Assembly: GCA_002840835.1 (NCBI GenBank)
Contig: PHCQ01000044.1
Span: 1 to 39,846 of the forward strand
DNA length: 39,846 nt
Origin: Betaproteobacteria bacterium HGW-Betaproteobacteria-16
GTDB lineage: Bacteria; Pseudomonadota; Gammaproteobacteria; Burkholderiales; Burkholderiaceae_C
Direction of reading: 5' to 3'
The translations under genes and the position numbers were made by a program. Numbering within the stretch: the stretch's first letter is position 1; every line of letters begins with the position of its first letter. Below, one piece after another: positions 32,996-39,846 of this stretch. The notes beneath the pieces are model-generated. The model ran no database searches and was not told the DNA's origin. It saw only the letters and a list, made by a program, of their open reading frames with translations.

Positions 32996-33071
32996 CATCG
33001 GCAAGTCGATTTAAGCGTTGGCCGCTGGCACTTTCTTCAAAAAAACCACTTTTTTCACGCTGGAACACACC

Positions 33072-33521
33072 ATGGAATGCACGGTCAGTTGGACAGGCGC
33101 AACGGGTACGCGCTCACATATGGGTTTTGTCGCTGAGACCGGCAGTGGGCACGTGCTGACCATGGATGGCGCTCCTGACGCCAACAAACCGGAGAATGGC
33201 GGCAGCAACCTCGCCCCCAGGCCCATGGAGACCGTGCTCGCAGGAACCGGTGGTTGCACCGCCTACGACGTGGTCCTCATTCTCAAACGAGGCCGGCATG
33301 ACGTTCGCGGGTGCAGCGTCAAACTCACGACCGAGCGTGCGCAGACCGATCCGAAGGTGTTTACCAGGATCCACATGCATTTTGTGGTCACCGGCAAGGG
33401 GATTCCTTCTGCGGCAGTTGAGCGGGCGATTGCCATGAGTCACGACAAATACTGCTCTGCCAGCATCATGCTGGGCAAAACCGCAGAAATCACGACGGCG
33501 TTTGAAGTGCTTGAGGCCTGA
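33072..33521 (+). CDS. OsmC family protein (thiol peroxidase-like fold)
   Basis: This is a 149-residue OsmC/Ohr-fold protein. It has VSWTGATGTRSHMGFVAETGSG at the start, the helix APRPMETVLAGTGGCTAYDVVLIL with the first conserved cysteine, and MSHDKYCSASIMLGKTAEI with the second. The two cysteines fit a redox function against hydroperoxides, but this YhfA-like branch has no settled role. The ATG at 33072 is preferred to a TTG at 33018, since homologues begin just before this strand. It converges on coq7, with 13 bases between stops. Confidence 0.86.
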   Translation: MECTVSWTGATGTRSHMGFVAETGSGHVLTMDGAPDANKPENGGSNLAPRPMETVLAGTGGCTAYDVVLILKRGRHDVRGCSVKLTTERAQTDPKVFTRIHMHFVVTGKGIPSAAVERAIAMSHDKYCSASIMLGKTAEITTAFEVLEA

Positions 33522-33534
33522 GAGGCTAAGAGTC

Positions 33535-34173
33535 TTACACCCGGTGCGCCACCGTCGTCATGACGCGCGCTGCCAGCGTCATGAGCCCTTTCACAGGGCT
33601 GGGCAACTCAACTGCGCCTGCGTGAGCGGCTTCCCTGGCGTGCCGGGCCTCGTCGGCTTTCATTTGCGACACGATCGCTCGTGAAGCGTGATCATTGGCA
33701 GGCAGCCGCTCCATGTGAGAGGCCAGGTGTGCCTCAACCTGTCGCTCGGTCTCAACGACAAATCCCAGGCTCACACCCCGTCCCATGCGACCCGCCAGCA
33801 ATCCCAGGCCGAATGCGCCGGCATACCACAAGGGGTTCAAAAGTGAAGGGCGGGCACCGAGTTCGTCCAGGCGGCGCTGCGTCCACGCCAGGTGATCGGT
33901 TTCTTCCCTGCCGGCCGCCTCCAGCTGCTCGGCCAGCGTGGCGCCTGCCCCTCCCGCGCCACGGGCTGCAAGGGCCTGGGCCGTGTAGAGCGCTTGCGCA
34001 CAGATTTCACCCACATGGTTCACCCGCATCAGTGCGCCCGAAAGTTGCCGGTCCGCTTCTGTCAGCGAGTCGGTCGACTCCTGCTCAGGCAGCGTCGGGC
34101 AGTCGCGAGAGGCCCTGGGGGCAACGAACAAGGTGCGCAGGGTCGAATCGGCGGCGTTGATCAAGGCATCCAT
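33535..34173 (-). CDS. coq7: 2-polyprenyl-3-methyl-6-methoxy-1,4-benzoquinone monooxygenase Coq7
   Basis: Coq7 hydroxylates demethoxyubiquinone near the end of ubiquinone synthesis, using a di-iron centre at the inner membrane. The ATG at 34173 with AGGA nine bases upstream gives 212 residues, the usual bacterial length. Iron-ligand motifs are visible: [32 protein letters not shown] and ADEARHA. The central hydrophobic part [13 protein letters not shown] matches the membrane-binding helix of the family. Upstream ATG codons in the same frame have poorer support. Confidence 0.94.
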   Translation of the reverse strand: MDALINAADSTLRTLFVAPRASRDCPTLPEQESTDSLTEADRQLSGALMRVNHVGEICAQALYTAQALAARGAGGAGATLAEQLEAAGREETDHLAWTQRRLDELGARPSLLNPLWYAGAFGLGLLAGRMGRGVSLGFVVETERQVEAHLASHMERLPANDHASRAIVSQMKADEARHAREAAHAGAVELPSPVKGLMTLAARVMTTVAHRV

Positions 34174-34456
34174 GGCGAGGGTCCTGTGGTGTGGCTCCAT
34201 TGCGAACGGCAATGCCTGCCATTGTGCCGTTTCACCACGCGGCGTGCCTTGGTGTCAGCCCCGCCATGGCGTGCACCATTGTGGTGTGGCTGCTCCTGTC
34301 GCGTGTTGCCCTTGCACCACAAACAGACATCCGAACCGTAGAAACTTTTGCATCCGGCATCGCCATCTGTTGGAATACATGCAACTTCCAAAAAACGGAG
34401 GTTGGCGCGGGGGCACTAGACCCACGGCCCTTTTTTCAACCTTGGAGAAACTCTCA

Positions 34457-35470
34457 ATGAAAAAGACTCTGATTGCTCTGGCCGCTGTGGCAGCCACCGG
34501 CGCTGCCTTTGCTCAGTCTTCCGTTACCCTTTTCGGCATCGTGGACCTGAACGTCCGCAATGTGAAGCAAGGCGGCGAAAGCCTGACCTCCATGTCGCAA
34601 GACGGTATCGCTTCCAGCCGCCTCGGTTTCCGTGGCGTGGAAGACCTCGGCGGCGGCATGAAGGCAGGCTTCTGGCTGGAAGCTGGTCTGAACCCCGACA
34701 CCGGCACCCCTGCTGGCGTGCAATTCCAGCGTCGCAGCACCGTGAGCCTGATGGGCAACTTCGGTGAAGTGCGTCTGGGCCGTGACTACACCCCCACCTT
34801 CTGGAACCACACGATCTACGATCCGTTCGGCACCAACGGCGTTGGCAGCTCGGTGAACACCTTCTCCACGCTGGGCAGCGGCACCTCCACCCTGGTGCGT
34901 GCCAATAACAGCATCGGCTACTTCCTGCCTAACTTTGGTGGCTTCAGTGGTCAAGTCATGGTTTCCGTGAAAGAAACCAAGGCTGACAACACGCCCAACG
35001 AGTACGCTGGTCTGCGCCTGACCTACGCTGCAGGTCCTCTGAGCGTGGCCGTGGCTACCGCCAAAGAAGGCGCGACCGAGGGCTTCACCGAGTCCTTCAA
35101 ACGCACCAACATCGGCGCTTCCTACGACTTCGGCGTGGTCAAGCCTATGGCTCAGTACACCATCGGCAAGTTTGGCTCTGCTGAAGTCAAGCACCTGTTG
35201 GTCGGCGTGGTTGCTCCCGTCGGTCCTGGCAACATCAAGGCTGCCTACACCCGCTCCGACTACAACCCAGCAGCTGGTAACGGCGACGCCAACCAGATCG
35301 CCGTGGGTTACGACTACAACCTGTCCAAGCGCACCGCTGTGTACGGCACCTACTCGCGTCTGACCAACAAGAACGGTGGCTCGGCCTTCGGCTTGTCGCC
35401 TAACGCTGCTGCTCAGACCGCCAATGGCAAGTCCACCGGCATCGAGTTCGGCCTGCGTCACGCCTTCTAA
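34457..35470 (+). CDS. Gram-negative porin, trimeric 16-strand type (first of two)
   Basis: This is an outer-membrane general porin of the betaproteobacterial family. The 337-residue precursor has a signal peptide, MKKTLIALAAVAATGAAFA, cut before QSSVTLFGIVDLNV. Alternating beta-strand sequence with RLGFRGVEDLGGGMKAGFWLE follows, then VRLGRDYTPTFWN at the loop 3 constriction, ending GIEFGLRHAF with the terminal phenylalanine used for outer-membrane insertion. GGAGA lies nine bases before the ATG. Codon use is narrower than in neighbours, as expected for a strongly expressed gene. An intrinsic terminator follows. The frame is open upstream to 34133 without meaning. Confidence 0.95.
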   Translation: MKKTLIALAAVAATGAAFAQSSVTLFGIVDLNVRNVKQGGESLTSMSQDGIASSRLGFRGVEDLGGGMKAGFWLEAGLNPDTGTPAGVQFQRRSTVSLMGNFGEVRLGRDYTPTFWNHTIYDPFGTNGVGSSVNTFSTLGSGTSTLVRANNSIGYFLPNFGGFSGQVMVSVKETKADNTPNEYAGLRLTYAAGPLSVAVATAKEGATEGFTESFKRTNIGASYDFGVVKPMAQYTIGKFGSAEVKHLLVGVVAPVGPGNIKAAYTRSDYNPAAGNGDANQIAVGYDYNLSKRTAVYGTYSRLTNKNGGSAFGLSPNAAAQTANGKSTGIEFGLRHAF

Positions 35471-35509
35471 GCACTCGACTGGCGCAAGCCAGTTCGCTGC
35501 TTGAAAGCA

Positions 35510-35542
35510 AAAAACCCACCGCGAAAGCGGTGGGTTTTTTTT
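35510..35542 (+). terminator. Intrinsic terminator of the first porin gene
   Basis: CCCACCGC (35515-35522) pairs with GCGGTGGG (35527-35534) around a GAAA tetraloop, followed by eight T residues (35535-35542). It lies about 40 bases after the porin stop. A preceding A tract gives it some activity on the other strand as well. Confidence 0.93.
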
Positions 35543-35762
35543 GTGCGTGCGCCGGGAAAAGTGGCAAAACCGACGGGGCTCGTCTGGCTCAAAACTTGCT
35601 GATGAATAGTCGGAAATGTCGTGTTGCTCACTTGCAACGTTTTTGCTGGAAAGCTCCAATATTTAGGGATTACCCGATGTTTTGAAGAAGCCAGTGCCTA
35701 AGATGAGCAGGTGAAAGTTTTTTGACAAACCCGTTGTATCAACCTCCTTCAAGGAAATCTCC

Positions 35763-36689
35763 ATGAAAAAATCACTGATTGCACTGGCCGTTCTTGGCGT
35801 GGCTGGTGTTGCGCACGCTCAGTCGAGCGTGACTCTGTACGGCATCGTTGATGTCGGTGTTATCAAAGACAAGGACGCTGCAACTGAATTGAGTTCCGGT
35901 TTGTTGAGCACCAGCCGTCTGGGTTTCAAGGGCTCCGAAGACCTCGGTGGTGGCTTGAGCGCTGTCTTCAAGCTTGAAGGAAGTCTGGCCGTGGACACGG
36001 GTACGTCCGATGCCCTCAAATTCAACCGTGAATCCTATGTTGGCCTGGCCGGTGGTTTTGGTGAGATCCGCTTCGGCAAGATCTGGACGGCATATGACGA
36101 CATCGCCTGGAATGTGAACCCAGTCTTCGATTCCGCCTTCTCGCCTGCAGTCGTTCGCCCTAGCCTGAGCTTCGATGGCAACCCCAACAACGGCATCAAG
36201 TACGTCTCGCCCGAGTTCGGTGGTTTCAGCGGTGCTCTCAGTACCAACCTGCGTGAAGGTGGTACCACCCGAAGCACGGCATTCCAGGTCAGCTACGCAG
36301 GTGGCCCAGCTACTGCTGGCGTGGCGTACCAGATCGACAAGGACGGCGTCGACGAAACCAAGTACACCACCGTGAACGGAACCTACGACTTTGGCGCTGC
36401 CAAGCTGCTGGCAGGCTATGGCCGCACCGCAGAAGGCAGTGTCAAGGCAACCGATCTGTCGATTGGCGCTGATGTGCCACTGGGTGCTGTGACGCTGTCT
36501 GCTGGCTATGTGCAGACCAAGGTTGACGGCTTCAGCGAACGTCTCCGCAGCTTTGGCCTGGGCGCCACCTATGACCTTTCCAAGCGCACCGCTCTCTATG
36601 CAGGCGCCCGCAAGGTTAACGATGCCACTGTAGATCTGGGTATTGCTGCTGAGACCACCTACGGTCTCGGTATCAAGCACTCGTTCTAA
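35763..36689 (+). CDS. Gram-negative porin (second of two)
   Basis: This is a second, shorter porin of 308 residues with signal MKKSLIALAVLGVAGVAHA cut before QSSVTLYGIVDVGV. It shares RLGFKGSEDLGGGLSAVFKLEGS and the C-terminal phenylalanine (GLGIKHSF) with the first. It has its own ribosome binding site (AAGGAAA) and its own terminator, and a 292-base gap separates it from the first gene. The two are therefore likely to be regulated separately. They are paralogues, not recent copies, since the loops differ strongly in sequence. Pore selectivity cannot be read from the sequence. Confidence 0.95.
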   Translation: MKKSLIALAVLGVAGVAHAQSSVTLYGIVDVGVIKDKDAATELSSGLLSTSRLGFKGSEDLGGGLSAVFKLEGSLAVDTGTSDALKFNRESYVGLAGGFGEIRFGKIWTAYDDIAWNVNPVFDSAFSPAVVRPSLSFDGNPNNGIKYVSPEFGGFSGALSTNLREGGTTRSTAFQVSYAGGPATAGVAYQIDKDGVDETKYTTVNGTYDFGAAKLLAGYGRTAEGSVKATDLSIGADVPLGAVTLSAGYVQTKVDGFSERLRSFGLGATYDLSKRTALYAGARKVNDATVDLGIAAETTYGLGIKHSF

Positions 36690-36724
36690 TGTCCGGCGGT
36701 TGCTGACCGCCTGATCTCAGGAAC

Positions 36725-36758
36725 AAAAAAGGCCGCTGGTCAACCAGCGGCCTTTTTC
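36725..36758. terminator. Bidirectional terminator between porin and comEA-like gene
   Basis: GGCCGCTGGT (36731-36740) pairs with ACCAGCGGCC (36743-36752) across a two-base centre, so the real loop is slightly larger. It is flanked by A6 on the left and T5 on the right. It can end both the plus-strand porin transcript and the minus-strand comEA-like transcript. Confidence 0.92.
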
Positions 36759-36810
36759 TTTGGATTCATCATCTTTACGCGGCCTTGGTGACCACGCCGC
36801 CACAGATGGC

Positions 36811-37116
36811 CTATTTCTTTTCCTTGGTCGCGGATGTGCCAGTGGCAGTGTTCTTGAATGCAGCGCCATTGACCGTCAAGCCTTCAGAAGAGAGCTTGGC
36901 TGCACGCTTGTCGCCGATGCCAGGCACGCGCTGGATGAAGTCGTTCCAGTCCTTGAACTTGGCGTCTTTGCGCTGTTCAAGAATCTTGGCCGAGGTGCCC
37001 GGACCAATGCCCTTGATGCTGTCGAGATCAGCCACAGTGGCGTCATTGACGTCCACCGCAGCCATTGCAATGGTTGTGGCGAGTGCCGCCATGGTGGCGA
37101 GAATTTTTTTGAACAT
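36811..37116 (-). CDS. ComEA-like helix-hairpin-helix protein
   Basis: This is a 101-residue exported protein. A signal peptide (MFKKILATMAALATTIAMAA) is followed by a ComEA-type double helix-hairpin-helix: VDVNDATVADLDSIKGIGPGTSAKILEQR and DFIQRVPGIGDKRAAKL. Single-domain ComEA proteins bind incoming DNA in the periplasm during natural transformation, but small ones of this kind can have other roles. AGGAGG with a six-base spacer precedes the ATG at 37116. It is transcribed alone. Confidence 0.88.
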   Translation of the reverse strand: MFKKILATMAALATTIAMAAVDVNDATVADLDSIKGIGPGTSAKILEQRKDAKFKDWNDFIQRVPGIGDKRAAKLSSEGLTVNGAAFKNTATGTSATKEKK

Positions 37117-37543
37117 ACGTTCCTCCTGATTGAAGTTGTGTGACAGTCGCGGCAGAGGAGGAGGATGGAGCGCGCTGCCGCAACCCTTGCTGGTGCAGCT
37201 TGATTTCCTCTCCCTTGTCGCGGGGAGGAATCTACATGGACCTCATTCGACCGTCATGCCCCATTTGGAGGATGTGGCAGCGTCAGGATGCACACGGTTG
37301 CGTGTCATTGCGAGCTGGGCCTTGCTTATTGATGACGGCTTCATCTCAAGGCTTGAACTGCTGTGCAGATGCCCATTAGGGCGTCTTTCCCGCCATCAGA
37401 AATTCGAATGCCACAGAGGCAAATGACGCCTGGGCGACGCTTTGCTGTGGCGCGTGGCTTTCGCTTCGGGTAAGTCCGGAGCGTGCGCAGGAACGTTTGT
37501 TGCATAGTGTCGGAATGTTCATTTTTAATTTAGGTGTCAACCA
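37117..37543. other. Gene-free stretch between comEA-like gene and ABC binding-protein gene
   Basis: About 430 bases hold no gene I can support. A plus-strand frame of 98 codons at 37130-37426 has no ribosome binding site or recognisable domain. The last 50 bases become AT-rich (CATTTTTAATTTAGG near 37519-37533), which fits a promoter and leader for the binding-protein gene, but I could not fix -35 and -10 elements. Confidence 0.5.
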
Positions 37544-39130
37544 ATGAAACTGCGCCAAACGAACCTGCGGATGGCTGTCCTGTGTGCCGCATTGGCACTG
37601 GGTGCCGGAGGCTTGCATGCCAAGACGTTCAAGTGGACCAGCGCCAGCGACATCCCCACATGGGACATCCATTCCCAGAACAATGCACTGGCCAATGGCG
37701 TGCACGCTGCCGTTTACGAGTCGCTCGTGTACTACAACAGCCGCACGTTCAAGCCCGAGCCCATGCTCGCCAGCGGTTGGACGCAGGTTTCTCCCACGCA
37801 GTTGCGGATCACGCTGCGCAGTGGCGTGAAGTTTCATGACGGTTCGCCGTTCACTGCAGACGACGTGGTGTTCTCGATTGAGCGCGCGATGAGCAAGACC
37901 TCCAACTTCACGGTGTACACCCAGGGCATCACCAAAGTGGTGAAAGTCAATCCCACCACGGTCGACATCATCACGGGCGGCCCCAACCCGGTGCTGATCA
38001 ACCAGATGACCGAGCTGCGGATGATGAGCAAGGCCTGGGCAGAGAAGAACAACTCGGTCGCCCCGAAAGACATCAAGACCCAGGATGAGAACTTCGCGCA
38101 CCGCAACGCGAACGGCACGGGCCCTTTCATGCTCAAGGAGTGGCAGCCTGACCAGAAGATCGTTCTGGTGAAGAACCCCAGCTGGTGGGGCAGCGCCGAA
38201 GGCAACGTGACCGAGATCGTCTACTCCCCCGTGAAGAACGTGGCCACCCGAATGGCGGCTTTGCTATCGGGCGAAGTCGACTTCGTGCTTGATCCCAGTC
38301 CGCAGGATCTGCCCAGGGTTCGTTCCAACGCCGACCTGAAGGTGATTGACGGTGTCGAGAACCGCACCATCTTCTTCGGCATGGACCAGTTCCGCGATGA
38401 ACTGCCAGGCAGCAACGTGAAGGGCAAGAACCCCCTGAAAGACCAGCGCGTGCGCAAGGCGCTTTACCAGGCCATCGACATGAACGCCATCGCAAGGGTC
38501 ACCCTGCGCGGCCTGGGCCAGCCCACTGGCGCGCTCGTGGCGCCCCAGGTGGCCGGCTGGACGGAAGCCATTCATGCCCGCTATCCGTTTGACGTGGCCG
38601 CGTCCCAGAAGCTTCTGGCCGATGCCGGGTACAAGGATGGTTTCGAAGTTGACTTCGCGTGTCCCAACAACCGCTACATCAATGACGAACAGATCTGCCA
38701 GGCCGTGACGGCCATGTGGGCACGCATCGGGGTGAAGGCCAAGCTGCGCACGCTCCCGCTGGCGACCTACTTTCCCATGATCCAGCGCTACGAAGCCAGC
38801 ATCTACATGCTGGGTTGGGGTGTGCCGACCTTTGATGCGCTCTACAGCCTGCAGTCACTGGTCCGTACCACGGGCACCGGCGGCGACGGCAACTACAACG
38901 TGGGTCGATACAGCAACCCCAAGATGGACAGCATCATCGACCGCGCGAAGACAGAAACCGATCAGTTCATTCGGCCTCGCCTGCTCACTGAAGCATTGGC
39001 TTTGCAAAACGAAGATGTGGCACACATCCCGCTTCACAACCAGATCATTCCCTGGGCGATGAAGAAAAACATCGACCTGGTGCACCGTGCCGACAACCGT
39101 CTGGACTGGCGTCTGATCAAGGTAAACTGA
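37544..39130 (+). CDS. ABC transporter substrate-binding protein, family 5 (peptide type)
   Basis: This is a periplasmic solute-binding protein of the DppA/OppA family. The 528-residue precursor has a signal peptide ending LHA before KTFKWTSASDIPTWDIHSQ. Conserved family 5 parts follow: VYESLVYYNSRTFKPEPMLASGW, LRSGVKFHDGSPFTADDVVFSIERA, NGTGPFMLKEW and QRVRKALYQAIDMNAI, then MYMLGW-like IYMLGWGVPTFDALYSLQ. The ligand is probably a peptide but could be another solute. AGGTG lies about 10 bases before the ATG. A permease gene follows 63 bases later, after a hairpin. Confidence 0.92.
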   Translation: MKLRQTNLRMAVLCAALALGAGGLHAKTFKWTSASDIPTWDIHSQNNALANGVHAAVYESLVYYNSRTFKPEPMLASGWTQVSPTQLRITLRSGVKFHDGSPFTADDVVFSIERAMSKTSNFTVYTQGITKVVKVNPTTVDIITGGPNPVLINQMTELRMMSKAWAEKNNSVAPKDIKTQDENFAHRNANGTGPFMLKEWQPDQKIVLVKNPSWWGSAEGNVTEIVYSPVKNVATRMAALLSGEVDFVLDPSPQDLPRVRSNADLKVIDGVENRTIFFGMDQFRDELPGSNVKGKNPLKDQRVRKALYQAIDMNAIARVTLRGLGQPTGALVAPQVAGWTEAIHARYPFDVAASQKLLADAGYKDGFEVDFACPNNRYINDEQICQAVTAMWARIGVKAKLRTLPLATYFPMIQRYEASIYMLGWGVPTFDALYSLQSLVRTTGTGGDGNYNVGRYSNPKMDSIIDRAKTETDQFIRPRLLTEALALQNEDVAHIPLHNQIIPWAMKKNIDLVHRADNRLDWRLIKVN

Positions 39131-39149
39131 AAATCAGCCTGATGACCGG

Positions 39150-39185
39150 GGGTCGCGCACCAAGGTGAGCGACCCTCTCTTTATT
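39150..39185 (+). terminator. Intercistronic hairpin, partial terminator candidate
   Basis: GGGTCGC (39150-39156) pairs with GCGACCC (39169-39175) around a 12-base loop, followed by the T-rich TCTCTTTATT. The weak T tract suggests partial termination or 3' protection. Both would keep the binding protein more abundant than its permease, as is common in such operons. Confidence 0.5.
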
Positions 39186-39193
39186 CCCACAAC

Positions 39194-39846
39194 ATGTTTG
39201 CATTCATTCTCAGGCGGTTGGCGCAGGCCGTGATCGTCATGGTCAGTGTGGCGTTCATCGCTTTCATGCTGTTCCAGTACGTCGGCGATCCAGTGGTGTT
39301 CCTTCTGGGGCAGGATGCGACCGCCGAGCAGATCAGGGAGCTTCGTGCTGACCTCGGGCTGGACAAGCCATTCTTTTTCCAGTTCGCCGCCTTCCTGGGC
39401 AATGCGGTTCAGGGCGAATTCGGCCTGAGTCTGCGGCAAGGCGCCAAAGTGTCGCGTCTCATCGCGGAGCGGTTTCCTGCCACGCTGGAGCTGTCCATGG
39501 TGGCCGCCCTTCTGGCCCTGCTGATCGGAATTCCCATGGGGGTTTACGCCGCGCTCAAGCGGGGCACTTTCACCAGCCAGCTGTTCATGACGGTGTCCCT
39601 GCTCGGCGTGTCTCTGCCCACATTCCTGATCGGCATCCTGCTCATCCTGGTGTTTGCGGTGAACCTAGGCTGGTTTCCCAGCTTCGGCAGGGGCGAAGTG
39701 ACACAACTGGGGTGGTGGACCACGGGTTTGCTGACCGCCAAAGGCTGGCACCACATCACGCTGCCGGCCATTACTCTGGCCATTTTCCAGCTCACCCTGA
39801 TCATGCGGCTGGTGCGGGCCGAGATGCTGGAAGTGCTGCGCACCGA
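39194..39846 (+). CDS. ABC transporter permease, DppB/OppB type, 5' part
   Basis: The frame from the ATG at 39194 is open to the end of the window (217 codons). It encodes the start of a DppB/OppB-like membrane permease: MFAFILRRLAQAVIVMVSVA and FIAFMLFQYVGDPVVFLLG, then the periplasmic segment LRADLGLDKPFFFQFAAFL, QGEFGLSLR, and ERFPATLELSMVAALLALLIG with further helices. ITLPAITLAIFQLTLIMRLVRAEMLEVLRT begins the conserved EAA region. With the preceding binding protein it forms the start of a peptide-type ABC import operon, whose remaining genes lie outside the window. Confidence 0.93.
   Translation, partial: MFAFILRRLAQAVIVMVSVAFIAFMLFQYVGDPVVFLLGQDATAEQIRELRADLGLDKPFFFQFAAFLGNAVQGEFGLSLRQGAKVSRLIAERFPATLELSMVAALLALLIGIPMGVYAALKRGTFTSQLFMTVSLLGVSLPTFLIGILLILVFAVNLGWFPSFGRGEVTQLGWWTTGLLTAKGWHHITLPAITLAIFQLTLIMRLVRAEMLEVLRT

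Noticed and set aside
32688..33068. 126-codon minus-strand frame through the small-RNA region
   Set aside because: It runs through a promoter, a terminator and a repeat-like segment, so it is not a credible gene.
37130..37426. 98-codon plus-strand frame in the gap after the comEA-like gene
   Set aside because: It has no ribosome binding site, no domain and ordinary non-coding composition.

Overview
The window is GC-rich chromosomal DNA of a betaproteobacterium, most likely a member of the Comamonadaceae (Hydrogenophaga/Acidovorax-like). The basis is the divergent start next to a flgBCDEFGHIJKL operon, the bifunctional FlgJ, the paired porins whose mature ends begin QSSVTLYGIVD-like, and a Coq7-type ubiquinone hydroxylase. 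The genus is an inference. I see no phage, integron, CRISPR or insertion sequence.

Layout. 1-11444: a divergent flgA-like start, then flgB to flgL, which encode the flagellar rod, hook, rings and hook-filament junction. 11470-12720: a degenerate EAL-HDOD protein directly behind flgL. 12912-18111: queC (+), then on the minus strand an MFS transporter, an SbmA/YddA-like ABC exporter and a cytosolic 5'-nucleotidase. 18358-29843: a type II secretion locus, with gspG-H-I-J-K-L-M-N-D-E-F on the minus strand and gspC divergent on the plus strand. 30035-32770: cobT and ilvA (minus). 32883-32995: a candidate small RNA (minus) with its own promoter and a strong terminator. 33072-37116: an OsmC-family gene, coq7, two porins and a ComEA-like gene. 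37544-39846: a peptide-type ABC substrate-binding protein and the 5' part of its permease, cut by the window end.

The most interesting signal is a family of about 115-bp structured intergenic elements, with 12 copies at 10 places. Each has up to four modules: a GC hairpin; a C5-6/G5-6 hairpin; a long hairpin with an almost invariant CCGGC/GCCGG tip; and a 3' TTCGcgCCGGAA-like tail. The stem of the long hairpin changes between copies while usually staying paired, for example AATACC/GGTATT, GATGCC/GGCATC, GCTCCC/GGGAGC, GATGCG/CGCATC, with inner GCGG/CCGC, GAGG/CCTC, GTGG/CCAC, GTCG/CGAC. This points to selection for structure. At all 10 places the element starts within about a dozen bases of a stop codon and lies in the same sense as the gene that just ended, on both strands. 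Five copies sit inside the flagellar operon and account for all of its long internal gaps. I do not recognise a named family; a role in mRNA 3' ends, intercistronic stability or partial termination is an inference.

Other points of note are a CobT whose usual catalytic glutamate position holds glutamine, and a second kind of intergenic repeat between ilvA and the small RNA.
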